The translations under genes and the position numbers were made by a program. Source: Armatimonadota bacterium (GTDB lineage Bacteria > Armatimonadota > Zipacnadia > Zipacnadales > UBA11051). From it: 44,730 nucleotides of DNA. Below the pieces are notes generated by a model. That model searched no databases. It had not been told where the DNA came from and saw nothing but the letters and a program-made list of their open reading frames with translations. This document shows positions 17,057-25,261 of this stretch, piece by piece. The stretch is from the NCBI GenBank assembly GCA_013178155.1, contig JABLXH010000001.1:1-44730 (forward strand), read 5' to 3'. Positions within the stretch are counted from its first letter, which is position 1. Each line of letters begins with the position of its first letter.

Positions 17057-17809
17057 ATGCCGCAGTGGACCGAGTTCGCGGGCCGGGTTGCCGTGGTCAC
17101 TGGCGGCAGTGAGGGCCTGGGCTACGACTTCTGCCGGGGGCTGTGCGAGGCCGAGTGTGAGGTGTATTTCTGCGCGCGGAATCAGGAACGAGGCCAGGTG
17201 GCGGCGCGAGCCCTCGGCGATCGCGCTCACTTCGTTCGGGCCGATCTCGCCGACGCCGACCAGATCGCCCGGTTCGCCGCTAAGGTCGCCGCTCACGCCG
17301 GCCGCGTGGACTACCTGGTCAACAACGTCGCCGTGGACGACCGTGTCGAGGTGGACCGCCTGGATGCTCAGACCTGCGACCGGATGTGGCAGGTGAACCT
17401 GCGGTCTTACCTGCTGACTACCCGGGCCTTCCTGGACCTGCTGCGGGCGGGCGAGGGCAGGAGCATCGTCAACATCTGCACCACCAACTACCTTCTGGGG
17501 CTCGAGCCGTTCACCCTGTACAACGCGACGAAGAGCGGCATCATTGGCTTCACCCGGTCTCTGGCCCGGGAGCTGGGCCCCGAGGGCATCCGGGCCAACA
17601 CCGTGAGTCCCGGGTGGGTGATGACGGAGAAGCAGTTGCGCGAACATGTCACGCCTCGCGACCAGGAGGACCTGCTATCAGCCCAGGCCCTGAAGTTCCT
17701 CCTGCAGCCTCAGCACATCACCCCGGCGGTTCTGTTCCTGCTTAGCTCGGCGGCCAGTGCCATCACCGGGCAGAACCTGGTGGTGGATGCCGGGAAAGTG
17801 ATGCAGTAG
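17057..17809 (+). CDS. SDR-family oxidoreductase
   Basis: A 250-residue classical short-chain dehydrogenase/reductase. It has the cofactor loop GGSEGLG, the NNVA motif, and an intact Tyr155-x-x-x-Lys159 (YNATK). The catalytic Ser position appears to be Thr (NICTTN), a tolerated variant. The C-terminus has NTVSPGWVMT and ITGQNLVVDAGKVMQ, typical of the family. The ATG at 17057 follows GGGAGG at good spacing; 24 extra upstream codons lie within the GH13 gene and are rejected. The 11-nt gap to the GH13 gene implies cotranscription, so this is likely a sugar or sugar-acid oxidoreductase. It differs strongly from the upstream SDR, which has lost the YxxxK motif. Confidence 0.92.
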   Translation: MPQWTEFAGRVAVVTGGSEGLGYDFCRGLCEAECEVYFCARNQERGQVAARALGDRAHFVRADLADADQIARFAAKVAAHAGRVDYLVNNVAVDDRVEVDRLDAQTCDRMWQVNLRSYLLTTRAFLDLLRAGEGRSIVNICTTNYLLGLEPFTLYNATKSGIIGFTRSLARELGPEGIRANTVSPGWVMTEKQLREHVTPRDQEDLLSAQALKFLLQPQHITPAVLFLLSSAASAITGQNLVVDAGKVMQ

Positions 17810-17820
17810 GTGGCCGGGCA

Positions 17821-17865
17821 CTGAAGTACCCGTCCGGGTGGGAGACCGTCCCCGCCGGGACGGAA
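17821..17865 (+). repeat. Dispersed intergenic repeat, copy A
   Basis: A 45-bp element beginning CTGAAGTACCCG and ending CCGGGACGGAA. It is nearly the same as the reverse complement of 22018-22059 (copy B), with a few substitutions and a 3-bp length difference. It lies in the convergent gap between an SDR and an MFS gene, and contains a GC-rich inverted repeat (CCGTCC...GGGACGG). It may be a REP-like element serving as bidirectional terminator. Confidence 0.75.
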
Positions 17866-17891
17866 TGGCAGGGGCCGTGCCGCAAGCCTGG

Positions 17892-19136
17892 CTAGCGTCC
17901 CGCCTGTCGCAGTAACCCCGCGGCGAGAGCGCCCAGCGCGGCCACGCCAGCCGCCAGCAGCATCGCGGCGCCAAAGGAGCCGGTGGCGTCGGCCATGGCT
18001 CCGGCGACCGTCGGGCCGAGGGCCTGGCCGATACCGAAGAAGAGAGTGATGAAGCCCAGCGCTGCCGGAGCCAGGCGCCCCCCGAGGGTGTCGGCGCAGG
18101 CGGCAGCCATGATGGCCGGTATGCTCCAGGCCGTCAGCCCAAACAGGATGGCCGACAGCGTGTACCCTGCCGGCTGGGGCCATAGAGCAAACAGGGCGAA
18201 GGCCACACCCTGGATGACATAGACGGCCACGAGCGCCCGTTTGCGCCCGATGTGGTCCGAGACGGTCCCCCAGATCACGCCGCACAGCAGGCTGCACCAG
18301 CCCATCACCATGAAGAGGTGACCGGCGGCCCGGGGCGTGTAGCCGCCGTCACTCACCAGCCCCTTGACGAAGAATGTCATGTAGATGATGTAGGAGAAGC
18401 CGAAGGCCACGTAGACCAGGCCGAGGTGCCAGACCGCCGGGGCGCGATAGACCGCACCCCAGCGCAGGGCCTGAGGGCCTGTCGAGGGGGCGGCAGCTAC
18501 GGCGGGCTCTGAGCCCAGGGGGGGCAACCCCAGGTCCTCGGGCCGGTTGCGCAGCACCACGGCGCTCAGCAGCGCCAGGGACAGAGCCAGCGCCCCGAAA
18601 GCGAACCAGCAGGTCCGCCAGCCGTCGGCGCCTCCGGCGGCGAGTATGAGTGGCACCGTCGGCCCCAGAAGAATCAGCGCCACCGACGAACCCGCCGCCG
18701 CGACTCCGGCCGCCAGGCCCCGCCGACGCGCCGCGAACCAGCCCACCAGCAGGCCCATCACCGGCACGTTGCTGGCCCCGCTACCGATGCCGGTGAGCGC
18801 CCGCCACGCCGCCGCCTCGGCGAAGGTATGGGCCAGGCCTGTCAGCAGCATCCCCAGACCGGCCACGGCCAGGCCGACGGAGATGACCATGCGGGGACCC
18901 AGGTGCGAGGCCAACGCGCCCCCGGCGACCGCCAGCGTCAGATAGCCCAGCAGGTTGGCCGTGGCCAGCACTCCCGCCTGGGTACTGTCCATACCCAGGC
19001 CCTGCTGCATGGCCGGCAGGACGATGGAGTACCCGAAGCGAGCCAGGCCCAGCGAGGCGAACACGACGAGAGTTCCCATCACCATGATGGCCCAGGCATA
19101 GTGGTACCGGCCTCTTGGGGTGTCATTTCCGGCCAT
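17892..19136 (-). CDS. MFS transporter
   Basis: A 414-residue major facilitator with about 12 predicted helices. The N-terminal half includes YAWAIMVMGTLVVFASLGLARFGYSIVLPAM, and the loop 2-3 motif is reduced (ASHLGPRMVI). The C-terminal half carries the conserved loop GTVSDHIGRKRAL between helices 8 and 9. Overall it resembles the YbfB/YjiJ- and OFA-like branches, whose substrates are mostly unknown organic anions or sugars. The ATG at 19136 is preceded by AAGGAG at 7 nt; the open frame continues 76 codons upstream across the divergent gene's leader and is rejected. It is divergent from the second DUF4838 gene across a 145-bp gap, which fits coordinated control of substrate uptake and extracellular processing. 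Confidence 0.9.
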   Translation of the reverse strand: MAGNDTPRGRYHYAWAIMVMGTLVVFASLGLARFGYSIVLPAMQQGLGMDSTQAGVLATANLLGYLTLAVAGGALASHLGPRMVISVGLAVAGLGMLLTGLAHTFAEAAAWRALTGIGSGASNVPVMGLLVGWFAARRRGLAAGVAAAGSSVALILLGPTVPLILAAGGADGWRTCWFAFGALALSLALLSAVVLRNRPEDLGLPPLGSEPAVAAAPSTGPQALRWGAVYRAPAVWHLGLVYVAFGFSYIIYMTFFVKGLVSDGGYTPRAAGHLFMVMGWCSLLCGVIWGTVSDHIGRKRALVAVYVIQGVAFALFALWPQPAGYTLSAILFGLTAWSIPAIMAAACADTLGGRLAPAALGFITLFFGIGQALGPTVAGAMADATGSFGAAMLLAAGVAALGALAAGLLRQAGR

Positions 19137-19281
19137 TGACTGTCTCCTTCCGCACATGGCGAGCAAGCCCTTTCGTCGCCCCAGCGCCCAGAGCCTGCTG
19201 CCATCTGGCAGGACAGCCGCCGATGAGAGCGGAAGGAACCCGCCGCCATACCAGGACGCCAACAACGGAGAGTGCTCTCCC

Positions 19282-21960
19282 ATGCGCGGGATTGTCCAGC
19301 CTGCGGTCGTTCTCGCCGGCCTTGCCGCTCTGGCCCAGGCAGCGGTCGCCCAGCCGACGACCATCGTGGTGGACTATGGCGCCCACCCCTCGGCTCAGGT
19401 CGCCGGCCACGCGGAGAATGCGGTAGGTTGGGGGGATGCAGACCCCACTGACGACATCGTCTGCACCCAGGCCTTCGCGGCCTGCGAGCTACAGCACTAC
19501 CTGCGCCTGCTGACCGGCCACAGCCGCGATTTCGCCCTCGCCGACGATGACCGGCTGCCGCGTGGCAATGTCATCCTGGTGGGCAGCCCAGCCACCAATC
19601 GCGCCACGGAAGCCTTGGCGCGGGAGCTGGGCCTGGCCCCGGCCGAGCTTACCGGCGATGGTCCCGAAGGGTACGTGCTCCGCAGCGGGCAGACCGCAGG
19701 GCGCCAGTGGCTGGTCATTGGTGGCGGCGGGCGCGTGGGGACGCTCTATGGTAGCTATGACCTGCTGCATCGCCTGGGGGTGCGCTGGTTTGCGCCGGGA
19801 GAGGTCCACGAGGAGGTCCCGCGCCGGCCCTGGGTCTGGCCGGAGGTGCGGGTCCGGGAGCAGCCGGACTTCCTCACTCGCGGCTTCCACGCCTGGGAGG
19901 ACCGTGGAGACGAGGCTTTTCTGCTGTGGATGGCCCGTAACCGGCTCAACTACTGGTGTGTGGAGCAGAGCCAGAAGGGCCTGTTGCACAAGCTGGGGAT
20001 CATGCTGGTGGGGGGCAACCACATCATCACCGAGTACTATCTGGGGCCACGCTTGCCTTACCCCTACAACCACCCGGCGTTCACCGGCGATGAGGACAAG
20101 CCGGCCGATCCCTATGCGGTAAGCGCCGAGTATCGTGGCGATGTCAACGCGGATGGCAGACTGACCTACTTTGAGGCTCATCCCGAGTGGTACGGCCTGC
20201 GGGGCGGAAAACGCAGCGACGCCATCCACGGTGATGGTGGCGATAACTTCTGCACCACCAACGAGGACGCCCTGACGGAGTTCATGAAAAACGCCATCGC
20301 CGACCTCGCCACGGGGCGCTTCAAGGACGCGGACATCATCAACGCCTGGACGCTCGACGGTGGACGATGGTGCGAGTGTGACCGCTGCAAGACAGCGGGC
20401 ACGACCACGGACCGCAACCTGTTGTTTGTGCACCGCTACGCCCAGGCCATCAAGCAGGCTCAGGCGGAGGGCGTGCTGCATCGCCCGGTGCGCCTGCTGT
20501 TCCTGGCCTATGCGGACGTCCTGGCGCCGCCCTCGCGGCCCCTGCCGCCAGACTTCGACTACGACCTGTGCATCGCCACCTACTTCCCTATCGTGCGCTG
20601 TTATGTGCACGACTTTGATGACCCGCGCTGCCCGCCCAACGCCAGCTACTACCGGCAACTGCAGGGCTGGGCCCAGAAGCCCGATCGCTTCTACCGCGGA
20701 CAGCTATGCATCGGGGAGTATTACAATGTCTCGGGCTACAAGTGCCTGCCGGCCTGCTTCATGCACACCATGGCCAACGACATCCCGGTCTACTACCGGT
20801 TTGGCGCCCGGCATTTCCACTACATGCACTGCACCACCGGAAACTGGGGCAACAAGGCACTGACGAACTGGCAGATGGCGCGGCAGCTCTGGGATGTGGA
20901 CACGAACTGCCAGGCGCTCTGGCGGGACTATTTCCGGGCACGGTACGGACCCGCAGCCGGGAGCATGTGGCGCTTCTACTGCAGCCTGGAGCCTATGCTC
21001 AGCAACGTTAGCGATCTCAAGTACCGCCTTGGCCGGAGTCTAAACAGCGGCGTTATCAGCGAGTCGCCCCATCTGTCCTACGCTGATGACCCGACCCGGT
21101 TGGGCCCCAGCCTGCAAGAGATGATCCGGGCCGGTGATCGGTGTCGGGCAGCCCTGCGCGACGCCAAGGCCCACGTACTGCCCGAGCGCGTCGCCGCCCG
21201 GGTGGCCGAAGACGAGCGCCTTTACATGTACGGATACCGTACGCTGCTATATTACGATGCACTGTGCCGCGCGATCCTGGCGCTGAGGGTCGAGGAGCGT
21301 GGCGTGGCCAAAGAGGCCCTGCGGGACGCCCAGCGACTGGCGGCGGAGCTGAAGGCCGACACCACGTCCCCCAGCCTTTCCTCAAGCCACGCCAGTGCGC
21401 CTGATGCGCTCAGTGCCAGCTTCGCGGCCAATGCCGTAGCGGTGATCGCTGACGCTCTGGGGCCGGACGAGATGCCCGCCTTCGATCCCGCGCAGGGCCC
21501 TCTCATCATCGGGGGGTCGGCGCTCAGCATGGGTGGTGGTCCGCTCTACGGTTTCGGCCTGTATGCGTTTCCCGGTCGGGTTCTGCTATCCGAGGAGGGC
21601 AACTATGCCTACGGGGCCGGAACCCAGCCGCACGACCGGCTGGTGGGCTGGTTCAGTGCGGAGAAGGAGGTAACGGGCCCCGTCGAGCTGGTGCTCACCG
21701 GCATGAGTTGTCCCGAGCCTATCGGCGGCATCGTCCACGGTGAGGTCCGTCTGAACGATACGGTCATCCACGCCGGCGTTATGCCTTTCGCGGAGCGGGA
21801 GTTGACGACGCTCACGGTTGCTTTCGACGCCTCGCTGTTGAAGGAGGGCCCGAACCGCCTGGAGATCCGTAACACCGAGCCCAACGGACGCGTCGGGGGG
21901 AGGCCCTGGTTCGGGGTGGCGCGAGTGGAGGTGCGAAAGGCTCTTTCCGGCGGGCAGTGA
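19282..21960 (+). CDS. Secreted DUF4838 protein (second paralogue)
   Basis: An 892-residue exported protein with a signal peptide (QPAVVLAGLAALAQAAVAQ). An N-terminal GH20/GH67-type domain follows (AACELQHYLRLLTG, GRVGTLYGSYDLLHRLGVRW), then a DUF4838 barrel with NAWTLDGGRWCECDRC, IATYFPIVRCYVHDFDDPRC and YYRFGARHFHYMHCTTGNWGNKAL. A C-terminal region contains a short jelly-roll-like segment. It is homologous in layout to the DUF4838 protein at 7743-10547 but lacks that protein's two GH2-type jelly rolls and is Cys-richer. The reaction is unknown; a retaining or inverting glycosidase-like role is possible. GGAG precedes the ATG at about 11 nt. The frame is open to 19120, but that part overlaps the divergent MFS gene. 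Confidence 0.82.
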   Translation: MRGIVQPAVVLAGLAALAQAAVAQPTTIVVDYGAHPSAQVAGHAENAVGWGDADPTDDIVCTQAFAACELQHYLRLLTGHSRDFALADDDRLPRGNVILVGSPATNRATEALARELGLAPAELTGDGPEGYVLRSGQTAGRQWLVIGGGGRVGTLYGSYDLLHRLGVRWFAPGEVHEEVPRRPWVWPEVRVREQPDFLTRGFHAWEDRGDEAFLLWMARNRLNYWCVEQSQKGLLHKLGIMLVGGNHIITEYYLGPRLPYPYNHPAFTGDEDKPADPYAVSAEYRGDVNADGRLTYFEAHPEWYGLRGGKRSDAIHGDGGDNFCTTNEDALTEFMKNAIADLATGRFKDADIINAWTLDGGRWCECDRCKTAGTTTDRNLLFVHRYAQAIKQAQAEGVLHRPVRLLFLAYADVLAPPSRPLPPDFDYDLCIATYFPIVRCYVHDFDDPRCPPNASYYRQLQGWAQKPDRFYRGQLCIGEYYNVSGYKCLPACFMHTMANDIPVYYRFGARHFHYMHCTTGNWGNKALTNWQMARQLWDVDTNCQALWRDYFRARYGPAAGSMWRFYCSLEPMLSNVSDLKYRLGRSLNSGVISESPHLSYADDPTRLGPSLQEMIRAGDRCRAALRDAKAHVLPERVAARVAEDERLYMYGYRTLLYYDALCRAILALRVEERGVAKEALRDAQRLAAELKADTTSPSLSSSHASAPDALSASFAANAVAVIADALGPDEMPAFDPAQGPLIIGGSALSMGGGPLYGFGLYAFPGRVLLSEEGNYAYGAGTQPHDRLVGWFSAEKEVTGPVELVLTGMSCPEPIGGIVHGEVRLNDTVIHAGVMPFAERELTTLTVAFDASLLKEGPNRLEIRNTEPNGRVGGRPWFGVARVEVRKALSGGQ

Positions 21961-21962
21961 AA

Positions 21963-22001
21963 TACCCGCCACCCCGACAGCAGGCCGGGCCGCACGGCGT
22001 C
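21963..22001 (+). repeat. 39-bp direct repeat, copy 1
   Basis: Perfect 39-bp sequence starting TACCCGCCACCCCGACAG and ending CACGGCGTC, repeated at 22060-22098, 97 bp away start to start. It lies three bases after the stop codon of the DUF4838 gene in a convergent 261-bp gap. The two copies bracket the dispersed repeat copy B, giving a composite element. No open frame in the gap looks coding. Confidence 0.9.
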
Positions 22002-22017
22002 ACCCTCCGGTCATGCC

Positions 22018-22059
22018 TTCCGTCCCGCAGGGACGGTCTCCCCCAGGCGGGTACTTCAG
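22018..22059 (-). repeat. Dispersed intergenic repeat, copy B
   Basis: Read on the minus strand it is CTGAAGTACCCGCCTGGG...GGGACGGAA, 42 bp, matching copy A at 17821-17865 except for a few substitutions and a 3-bp deletion. An internal inverted repeat (CCGTCCC, TGC, GGGACGG) can form a 7-bp stem. Located between two 39-bp direct repeats, it appears to be part of a larger composite intergenic element. Confidence 0.8.
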
Positions 22060-22098
22060 TACCCGCCACCCCGACAGCAGGCCGGGCCGCACGGCGTC
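22060..22098 (+). repeat. 39-bp direct repeat, copy 2
   Basis: Second perfect copy of the repeat at 21963-22001, directly abutting repeat copy B. The remaining sequence to 22221 (end of the S13 peptidase gene) is GC-rich and holds nothing I can identify. Confidence 0.9.
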
Positions 22099-22221
22099 CG
22101 GGTCGGAGACCCCTCCCACAGATGGGCAGCGCGGCCTACGGAATCCGGCACAGATGCATCGCGTACCAAGGCCTCCCCCAGATGAGGGTTTCAACCCCCG
22201 CCCATGCCCTACCCTCAGACC

Positions 22222-23343
22222 TCAACCGCCCTCCAACCACTCCACCATGGTCACGCAGGCCCGGTTCTGGATATCACGCATCGGGCCGGCTCCGTAACGG
22301 TGGTTGTTCATCATGATCGAGAAGCACAGGACTTCGCCATTGCAGGGAATGTAGCCCGAGAGCGTCGAGACCCCCGTCAGGAAGCCCGTCTTGGCCCGCA
22401 CCGTGCCTGCCGCGCAGGTGCCCTGCATGCGCAGTCGCAGGGTTCCGTCCACGCCCGCCACAGGCAGAGCGTCCAGGAAGTTGGGCCGCAAGAGCTCGTC
22501 TGCATACGCCACCTGCAGGAGCTGCACCAGGAAGCGGGGCGTCAGGCGGTTCTGGCGCGATAGCCCGCTGCCGTCCACGAAGCGACACCCGTCCAGGGGC
22601 AGCCCCAGGGGTCGCCAGACGTCCTTCACGAAGGCGTCATAGCTCCCTGCCGCCGCATGGTGGTAACGCAGTGACTGGGCGAAACCGTCCGCGATGGTGT
22701 TGTCACTGCGCTTGTTCATGTCCCTCACCAGTTCCCCGGTGGTCTCTGACTGCCAGCGGTGCAGGAGTATGGCCTGCGGCGGGACCTCACCGACGCTCGC
22801 AGGTCGGTTGATGACCACTCCCAGCCTGTTGAGGGCCAGGAAGAGGGCCTTGGCGTCCCTCAGTTCGGGGTCCGGGTGTGGTTCGCAGGTCACCGGTCCG
22901 GCGCAGACGACGGTGCCCGTGATGGCCCGCAGGCCCTCGCGATAGAGCCGCTGGGCGGCGCGGACAATGAAACCACGGTCGAGAACGGGATGAGCCAGGC
23001 CCTTGAGATAGAGGTTTCCCACGATGGCGCCGCGTTGGTCGGGGCGGGCATCGGCGTAGAGCGCCGTCGGAAAGGCGTAGCCGTCGCCCCAGGTGCGCAG
23101 GACGGTGGCGGCCGTGACCAGTTTCATGTTCGAGGCCGGCATGAGTGCCGCGTCGGCGTGCTGTTCGTAAAGAGCAGTCCCCGTGACTTTCGCAACGCAC
23201 ACTCCGACATCCACCCCCCGCAAGCAGGGATCGGCCAGGATGCGGTCCAGGCGCTCGCGCAGGGCGGCGGGCGACGGCGGGCTGGCGCACAGGGGCGTAG
23301 TGGCAACCAGTAGACCGATGAGGATAGCGGTGGTGGCGCGCAC
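22222..23343 (-). CDS. Compact D-Ala-D-Ala carboxypeptidase/endopeptidase (S13, PBP4-type)
   Basis: A 373-residue exported penicillin-binding protein of MEROPS family S13, trimming or cleaving peptidoglycan cross-links in the periplasm. The signal peptide is residues 1-20. The three active-site motifs are SxxK at Ser71-Lys74 (PASNMK), SxN at Ser213-Asn215 (KRSDNT) and KTG at 318-320 (AKTGFL). It is about 100 residues shorter than E. coli DacB (477), with only about 140 residues between SxxK and SxN, so the insert domains are reduced. The GTG start is supported by the signal peptide. No Shine-Dalgarno precedes it, and a TATAAT box lies only 6 nt upstream, suggesting a leaderless mRNA. It is convergent with the DUF4838 gene and divergent from the ABC operon. 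Confidence 0.92.
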   Translation of the reverse strand: MRATTAILIGLLVATTPLCASPPSPAALRERLDRILADPCLRGVDVGVCVAKVTGTALYEQHADAALMPASNMKLVTAATVLRTWGDGYAFPTALYADARPDQRGAIVGNLYLKGLAHPVLDRGFIVRAAQRLYREGLRAITGTVVCAGPVTCEPHPDPELRDAKALFLALNRLGVVINRPASVGEVPPQAILLHRWQSETTGELVRDMNKRSDNTIADGFAQSLRYHHAAAGSYDAFVKDVWRPLGLPLDGCRFVDGSGLSRQNRLTPRFLVQLLQVAYADELLRPNFLDALPVAGVDGTLRLRMQGTCAAGTVRAKTGFLTGVSTLSGYIPCNGEVLCFSIMMNNHRYGAGPMRDIQNRACVTMVEWLEGG

Positions 23344-23349
23344 AGGCCG

Positions 23350-23378
23350 ATTATACCGGCCCGAGCGGCCCCGGTGAA
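23350..23378 (-). promoter_or_regulatory. Predicted sigma-70 promoter of the S13 peptidase gene
   Basis: On the minus strand, -35 TTCACC (23378-23373; 4 of 6 to TTGACA) is separated by exactly 17 nt from a perfect -10 TATAAT (23355-23350). Transcription would start at or next to the GTG start codon at 23343, implying a leaderless transcript. There is no Shine-Dalgarno sequence, which agrees. Confidence 0.7.
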
Positions 23379-23417
23379 CCCCTCACCCGAGTTGCCGCCG
23401 CAACGACACAGGAACTA

Positions 23418-23446
23418 TTGGAGATACCGAAGCATCATGTTAGACT
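23418..23446 (+). promoter_or_regulatory. Predicted promoter of the ABC/LolA-like operon
   Basis: -35 TTGGAG (23418-23423), 17-nt spacer, -10 TAGACT (23441-23446; 4 of 6), with TG one base upstream of the -10 (extended -10). The first start codon is about 70 nt downstream. It is divergent from the S13 peptidase promoter, with about 40 bp between the -35 boxes. By-eye match only. Confidence 0.5.
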
Positions 23447-23515
23447 GTGAGGGGCGCAGAAGGGCGTCTGAACGGAGCAATCGGCTTGGCGCAAGGATCC
23501 TATCCGGGAGGAGGC

Positions 23516-24436
23516 ATGGCCGCGGCCCTGGAGACAATCGGTCTTTCCAAGCGCTACGGGCGCCGGCAAGCCGTCGCCGGGCTCGATCTTCGCGTGCCCG
23601 AAGGGTGCATCTTCGGCTTCCTGGGGCCCAACGGCGCCGGGAAAAGCACAACCATCCGGATGACCATGGGGCTAGTGCGGCCGAGCGCGGGCGCTGTCCG
23701 CATCTTTGGTCATCTCGTCGGGCGCAATGGCCCGCCGGCCGAGGCGCGAGTGGGTGCTCTGGTGGAAAGCCCCGCTCTTGCCGATTACCTCTCCGGACGC
23801 CGCAATCTGGAGATGCTCGCCGCTCTGTCCGGTGGTGCCGAAGCCGGGCGCATAGACCAGGTACTGGAGCTGGTGGGGCTAACGGCGCGACAGCATGACC
23901 GTGTCCGGACCTACTCCCATGGCATGCGCCAGCGGTTGGGCCTGGCCCAGGCGCTGGTGCCTCGCCCGCGGTTCCTGATACTGGACGAGCCCGCCCTGGG
24001 CCTGGACCCCGAGGGTCTGGCCGAGATGCGTCGGCTCCTGCTGTACCTGCGCGACGAGGAACACATTACGGTCTTTCTCTCCAGCCACCTCTTGCACGAG
24101 GTGGAGCATACCTGCGACGAGGTCGCTGTCATCGTCCAGGGGCAGCTCCTGGTGCAGGGGAGGGTGGCGGAGTTGCTTCGCGCACGCTCCGGCCGGCTTG
24201 TCGTACGTGTGGACAACGCTCCCCGGGCGGCCACAGTGGCGCGGGGTGTGGCGGGGGTGCAAAGTGTGGTGGCGGCGGACGGGCAGCTTCTGGTGGATGT
24301 GGCGCCGCAGCACGTCGCCGACCTGAACGCGGCCCTGGTGCAGGCGGGGCTGCGTGTGACCGAACTGACTCGAGAGCGACCGACCCTGGAACAGGCTTAC
24401 CTGGAGTGGATGGCGCGGGATGAAGCTGCTCCTTAG
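23516..24436 (+). CDS. ABC transporter ATP-binding protein
   Basis: A 306-residue ATPase of the ABC-2 exporter type (CcmA/DrrA/NatA-like). Walker A is GPNGAGKST (37-45), the signature is SHGMRQR (134-140) and Walker B is FLILDEP (153-159), followed by ALGLDP and the switch His in SSHLLHEVEHTC. The C-terminal about 90 residues form the usual accessory domain. The ATG at 23516 is favoured because a GGGAGGAGG purine tract precedes it and family similarity begins there; 23 upstream codons are open but unlikely. The 3' end overlaps the permease gene by 17 nt, so the two are translationally coupled. The substrate is unknown. It is not of the LolD type, which pairs with LolC/E. Confidence 0.93.
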   Translation: MAAALETIGLSKRYGRRQAVAGLDLRVPEGCIFGFLGPNGAGKSTTIRMTMGLVRPSAGAVRIFGHLVGRNGPPAEARVGALVESPALADYLSGRRNLEMLAALSGGAEAGRIDQVLELVGLTARQHDRVRTYSHGMRQRLGLAQALVPRPRFLILDEPALGLDPEGLAEMRRLLLYLRDEEHITVFLSSHLLHEVEHTCDEVAVIVQGQLLVQGRVAELLRARSGRLVVRVDNAPRAATVARGVAGVQSVVAADGQLLVDVAPQHVADLNAALVQAGLRVTELTRERPTLEQAYLEWMARDEAAP

Positions 24437-25259
24437 CTTCTGGCTGGAGCTGGGCAAGATCTTCCGGCAACGTGGAACCTACGCCGGACCCGCGGTGCTG
24501 CTGGCCGTCTGCGCCCTGGCGGTGTGGGGCCTCACGAAAGAGGGTCCCGACCGCGCCCTGGCCCGTCGGGTGGGTCCCGACATGGTGGTGGGCGGGCGGC
24601 TCATCACCGCCGCTACCGTGGGCCGGTACGTGATGGAGCCCTGCCTGATCGTGTTGCTGCCGCTCATGGTGGCGGCGGTGGCCGGCGGGCTTGTGTCCGG
24701 TGAGGCGCGCAGCGGTTTCCTGCGGACGTGGCTGTGCAGGCCGGTTTCACGCTGGGCGGTGCTGACCGGCAAGCAGCTCGCGGCCTGGGTGCATGCCATC
24801 TTCCTGGTCGCCTGCCTGGGCGTGGCCGCCCTTGGGCTGGGGTATATCTTCCTGGGTGGCGGTGATCTCATCGAGGTCGGCAGTGGGGAGGGCGTGGTCA
24901 TCCTGGAAGAGGGGCTGGCGCTCAAGCGGCTGGCCCTGGCCTACGCGGTGGCAGCGGTTCTCATGTGCGCCATGGCCTCGCTGGCGCTCATGGCCTCGAC
25001 GATCTTTGAGAACCCGCTGGTCTCGGCGGCCGTGGCCGTCGCCTTCCTGCCGCTTTGCACGGTGGTCTCGACCCTGCCCTACTTCGAGAGCTGGAAACCG
25101 TACCTGCTGACGACGCACTTTGAGGTGTGGCGCCATGCCTTCCGCGCCACGCTGTCCGGTGGCGACTTCACCCAGTCACTGGGCTGCGTTCTAGCCTATT
25201 GCCTGGCGCCGTACTGTATCGGCCTGGTCATCTTTCACCTCCGGGATGTGACCTGCTGA
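24420..25259 (+). CDS. ABC-2-type permease
   Basis: A 279-residue membrane protein with about six helices (for example YAGPAVLLAVCALAVWGL, CLIVLLPLMVAAVAGGLVSG, AIFLVACLGVAALGLGYIFL, and LGCVLAYCLAPYCIGLVIF at the C-terminus). The stretch GLVSGEARSGFLRTWLCRPVSRWAVLTGKQ is characteristic of ABC-2/NatB-like permeases. Overlap of 17 nt with the ATPase gene and a 2-nt gap to the LolA-like gene show tight coupling. Together with the ATPase it forms an export complex in the inner membrane. The large loop after helix 4 is rich in charged residues. Substrate unknown. Confidence 0.9.
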   Translation: MKLLLSFWLELGKIFRQRGTYAGPAVLLAVCALAVWGLTKEGPDRALARRVGPDMVVGGRLITAATVGRYVMEPCLIVLLPLMVAAVAGGLVSGEARSGFLRTWLCRPVSRWAVLTGKQLAAWVHAIFLVACLGVAALGLGYIFLGGGDLIEVGSGEGVVILEEGLALKRLALAYAVAAVLMCAMASLALMASTIFENPLVSAAVAVAFLPLCTVVSTLPYFESWKPYLLTTHFEVWRHAFRATLSGGDFTQSLGCVLAYCLAPYCIGLVIFHLRDVTC

Positions 25260-25261
25260 CC

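Noticed and set aside
21957-22316. Small open frames in the 261-bp convergent gap
   Set aside because: They run through the direct and dispersed repeats in several frames at once, with no ribosome-binding site or recognisable product.
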